Assembly: GCF_900119165.1 (NCBI RefSeq)
Contig: NZ_FPJG01000006.1
Span: forward strand, 806,001 to 870,000
Length of the DNA: 64,000 nt
Source: Amycolatopsis australiensis
GTDB lineage: Bacteria > Actinomycetota > Actinomycetes > Mycobacteriales > Pseudonocardiaceae
Reading direction: 5' to 3'
Shown in pieces: positions 62,517 through 64,000 of the stretch. The notes under the pieces were generated by a model. That model had not been told where the DNA came from. It searched no databases and was given only the letters and a program-made list of their open reading frames with translations. The position numbers were made by a program, and so were the translations under genes. Positions within the stretch are counted from its first letter, which is position 1. Each line of letters begins with the position of its first letter.

Positions 62517-63341
62517 TCAGCCGGCGCAGTCCTGGTTGACGCTCGCGAGGCTGATCTGCACGACCCCGGAGCCGTCGAGCCGGAAGTGGTATGCGGCGGC
62601 GGAGGTGACTGGCGCGACGACACCGCCGGTTTCGTCCTTCGCGGCGGGGTAGGCGGCGAGCACCTGTTCCTTGGTGGCGCCCGCGCCGATGCCCTCGGCG
62701 GTGTGCGCCGCCTGTTCCGGCGTGACGACGGTGAGGCCGGCCGCCTTCGAGACCACCACGGTCGCGCTTGACGGCACCCCACCCCCCTGTGCCTTGTAGA
62801 CGGTGCAGCTCGCGCTCGCCTGCGGGTCACTGAGGGTGACACCCTGCGCGGCGATCTGGGTCTCGGTCATGCCGAGCTTGAGGGCGCCGAAGCCGTCCGG
62901 GCCGAGCTGCGGCCCGCTCAGCACGGTCGGGGGCTTCGACGACGGCCGTTCCGACGGCGGGCGCGACGCCCGGGACGTCGGCGTGGGCGCAGGCACCGAA
63001 GCCTCGATGTCGTGGGTGCCGGTCGGTTCCGGGATCGACGGCTGGGGCTGCCGCCCGGCCGTGAGGTTCTCGGGTGGCTTGACGCTGAGCGACGACCCGC
63101 CGGCGGACATGACCGCGGTGCCGTCCTCGGTGTGGAGGTTGAGCAGGGTGAGGCCGCCCGAGACGGCCACCACAGCCGCCGCGACCCCGGCGGCGGCGAG
63201 CACACCCTGACGGCGGCGGCGGCGCCGTCGCGCGCCGGCGACGATGACCGCCCCGGCGTTCGGCGGTGGCGGCAAGTCGAGCCGCTCGTCGGCGAACAGC
63301 GCGCGCAGGCGCTGCTCCAGCTCGTCCTCGGAGATGTTCAA
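62517..63341 (-). CDS. Single-pass membrane protein paired with a SigE-type sigma factor
   Basis: 274 residues. An acidic head (MNISEDELEQRLRALFADERLD) and a run of Arg precede one transmembrane helix (GVLAAAGVAAAVVAVSGGLTLL). A long Pro/Ser linker (about 90-140) leads to an outer domain (GFGALKLGMTETQIAAQGVTL, then SCTVYKAQGGG and the C-terminal NQDCAG). Same plan as the gene at 4238-4945, but the outer domains are not similar. Overlaps the sigma gene by 4 nt. Anti-sigma role is inferred from context. Confidence 0.72.
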   Translation of the reverse strand: MNISEDELEQRLRALFADERLDLPPPPNAGAVIVAGARRRRRRRQGVLAAAGVAAAVVAVSGGLTLLNLHTEDGTAVMSAGGSSLSVKPPENLTAGRQPQPSIPEPTGTHDIEASVPAPTPTSRASRPPSERPSSKPPTVLSGPQLGPDGFGALKLGMTETQIAAQGVTLSDPQASASCTVYKAQGGGVPSSATVVVSKAAGLTVVTPEQAAHTAEGIGAGATKEQVLAAYPAAKDETGGVVAPVTSAAAYHFRLDGSGVVQISLASVNQDCAG

Positions 63342-63976
63342 CCCGCGTCACTCCCTTCGCCTTCGATGCCGGCCGCCGTGAGTTTCATCCGCAGCGACGC
63401 GATCGCCTTGCTGGCCTGGCTCTTCACGGTGCCCTGCGTGACACCGAGGGCCGCGGCGATTTCCGCTTCCGACAGACCCTCGTAGTAACGCAGCACCATC
63501 ACGGCCCGTTGTCTCGGCGGCAGGGTTCGTAACGCGCGCCACAGCGGCTCGTGCTCGAACGGGTCATCCGGCACGTGCGGACTGGTGTCCGGCAGGTCGG
63601 CGACGAGGTTCTCCCGCCGCGTCCGCCGCCACCGGCTGACGTGCGCGTTCGCCATCGACCGGCGCACGTAGGCCAGCGGGTCACCCGTCTTTTCGTGCAC
63701 GTAGGCCCAGCGCGACCCGATCTTTTCCAGCACGGTCTGGACGAGATCCGCCGCGTCGTGCGGGTTGCCGGTGAGCGCGTGGCCGTACCGCAGCAGCCCG
63801 GGCAGGGTGGCCTGCACGAAGTCGCCGAAGTCGGCCAGCTCACCTGGCAACGTGGCGGCCCTCCCTCGGCCTGCGCTGGTCACCCAGGTATCTCCCCCGG
63901 TGAAGACGGGTGCCGCAGCGGTCACCGTATCGCCTCCCATCGGGATCGAGCCGCTTTCCTCCCCAACACGCATCAC
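63338..63976 (-). CDS. ECF sigma factor, SigE family (second copy)
   Basis: 212 residues. Region 2 is DFVQATLPGLLRYGHALTGNPHDAADLVQTVLEKI (about 50-85); region 4 is LPPRQRAVMVLRYYEGLSEAEIAAALGVTQGTVKSQASKAIASL (about 150-195). The N-terminus is about 40 residues longer than in the first copy; internal Met/Val codons (for example the Met of MGGDT, 63940) are alternative starts. Followed by the membrane regulator with a 4-nt overlap. The gene lies close to the window's right edge. Confidence 0.86.
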   Translation of the reverse strand: MMRVGEESGSIPMGGDTVTAAAPVFTGGDTWVTSAGRGRAATLPGELADFGDFVQATLPGLLRYGHALTGNPHDAADLVQTVLEKIGSRWAYVHEKTGDPLAYVRRSMANAHVSRWRRTRRENLVADLPDTSPHVPDDPFEHEPLWRALRTLPPRQRAVMVLRYYEGLSEAEIAAALGVTQGTVKSQASKAIASLRMKLTAAGIEGEGSDAG

Positions 63977-64000
63977 AGCCCCCTCAGGTTGCCCGCGTTC

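Noticed and set aside
60494..62842. A 782-codon frame opposite arcA and ferritin
   Set aside because: Both plus-strand genes are certain; the antisense frame crosses a terminator hairpin and three iron boxes.

Overview
The window is chromosomal DNA from a very GC-rich actinomycete. Third codon positions are almost all G or C, GTG starts are common, and many -10 boxes sit 6-8 nt from the start codon. DUF3558 and DUF4232 lipoproteins, SigE-type ECF pairs, an AfsR/SARP regulator, IdeR-type iron boxes, a fused CydDC and the general gene set point to Pseudonocardiaceae, most likely Amycolatopsis or a close relative. This assignment is inference from gene content, not from a search. I see no phage, IS element, tRNA, rRNA or CRISPR array, and no gene-free stretch longer than 300 bp.

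Layout. 1-10 kb: nucleotide-sugar and glycan genes in two blocks. The first is an LpxA-like acyltransferase (cut by the window edge), a DegT aminotransferase and a Gfo/Idh oxidoreductase. The second is a leftward operon: DegT aminotransferase, epimerase, GT4, hexapeptide acyltransferase, small membrane protein. Between them lies a sigma factor / membrane regulator / secreted M28 peptidase operon. 10-18 kb: an AfsR-type regulator, lhgO, a DUF3558 lipoprotein, serS and a class III aminotransferase. 18-24 kb: TetR with an operator on its own start codon, haloalkane dehalogenase, a DUF350 / glutathionylspermidine-synthase-like / YgiB-like trio, septum-formation protein, zincin and MFS exporter. 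25-30 kb: lipoprotein, phosphatase, pheA, macro-domain protein, coaA. 30-35 kb: large actinobacterial hypotheticals, a kinase-less nitrate-sensor-like protein, MazG-like and P-loop proteins. 35-39 kb: XPB/Ssl2-like helicase-associated protein, and a class F sortase with its likely substrate. 39-47 kb: LuxR response regulator converging on a GAF histidine kinase that sits at the end of cydA-cydB-cydDC. 47-52 kb: S41 peptidase, GDT1 transporter, DUF998, and an IclR regulator with homogentisate dioxygenase. 52-57 kb: an SBP-VWA protein with a coiled-coil partner, then divergent MFS/LysR. 57-64 kb: iron-regulated DUF2470 protein, divergent PPOX/CPBP genes, arginine deiminase, ferritin behind three iron boxes, and a second sigma/regulator pair.

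The signals I find most unusual are DNA-level. (1) A family of short palindromic elements at 27.9-31.8 kb is read in the same frame as the end or inside of three unrelated proteins, reminiscent of Rickettsia palindromic elements. (2) The interrupted palindrome GTCCANNNTGGAC occurs six times, always in the same codon frame and mostly spelled with rare codons. (3) Three DnaA boxes lie within 44 bp between cydA and cydB. (4) Leaderless promoters are very common, including two divergent ones that overlap inside a 22-bp gap.
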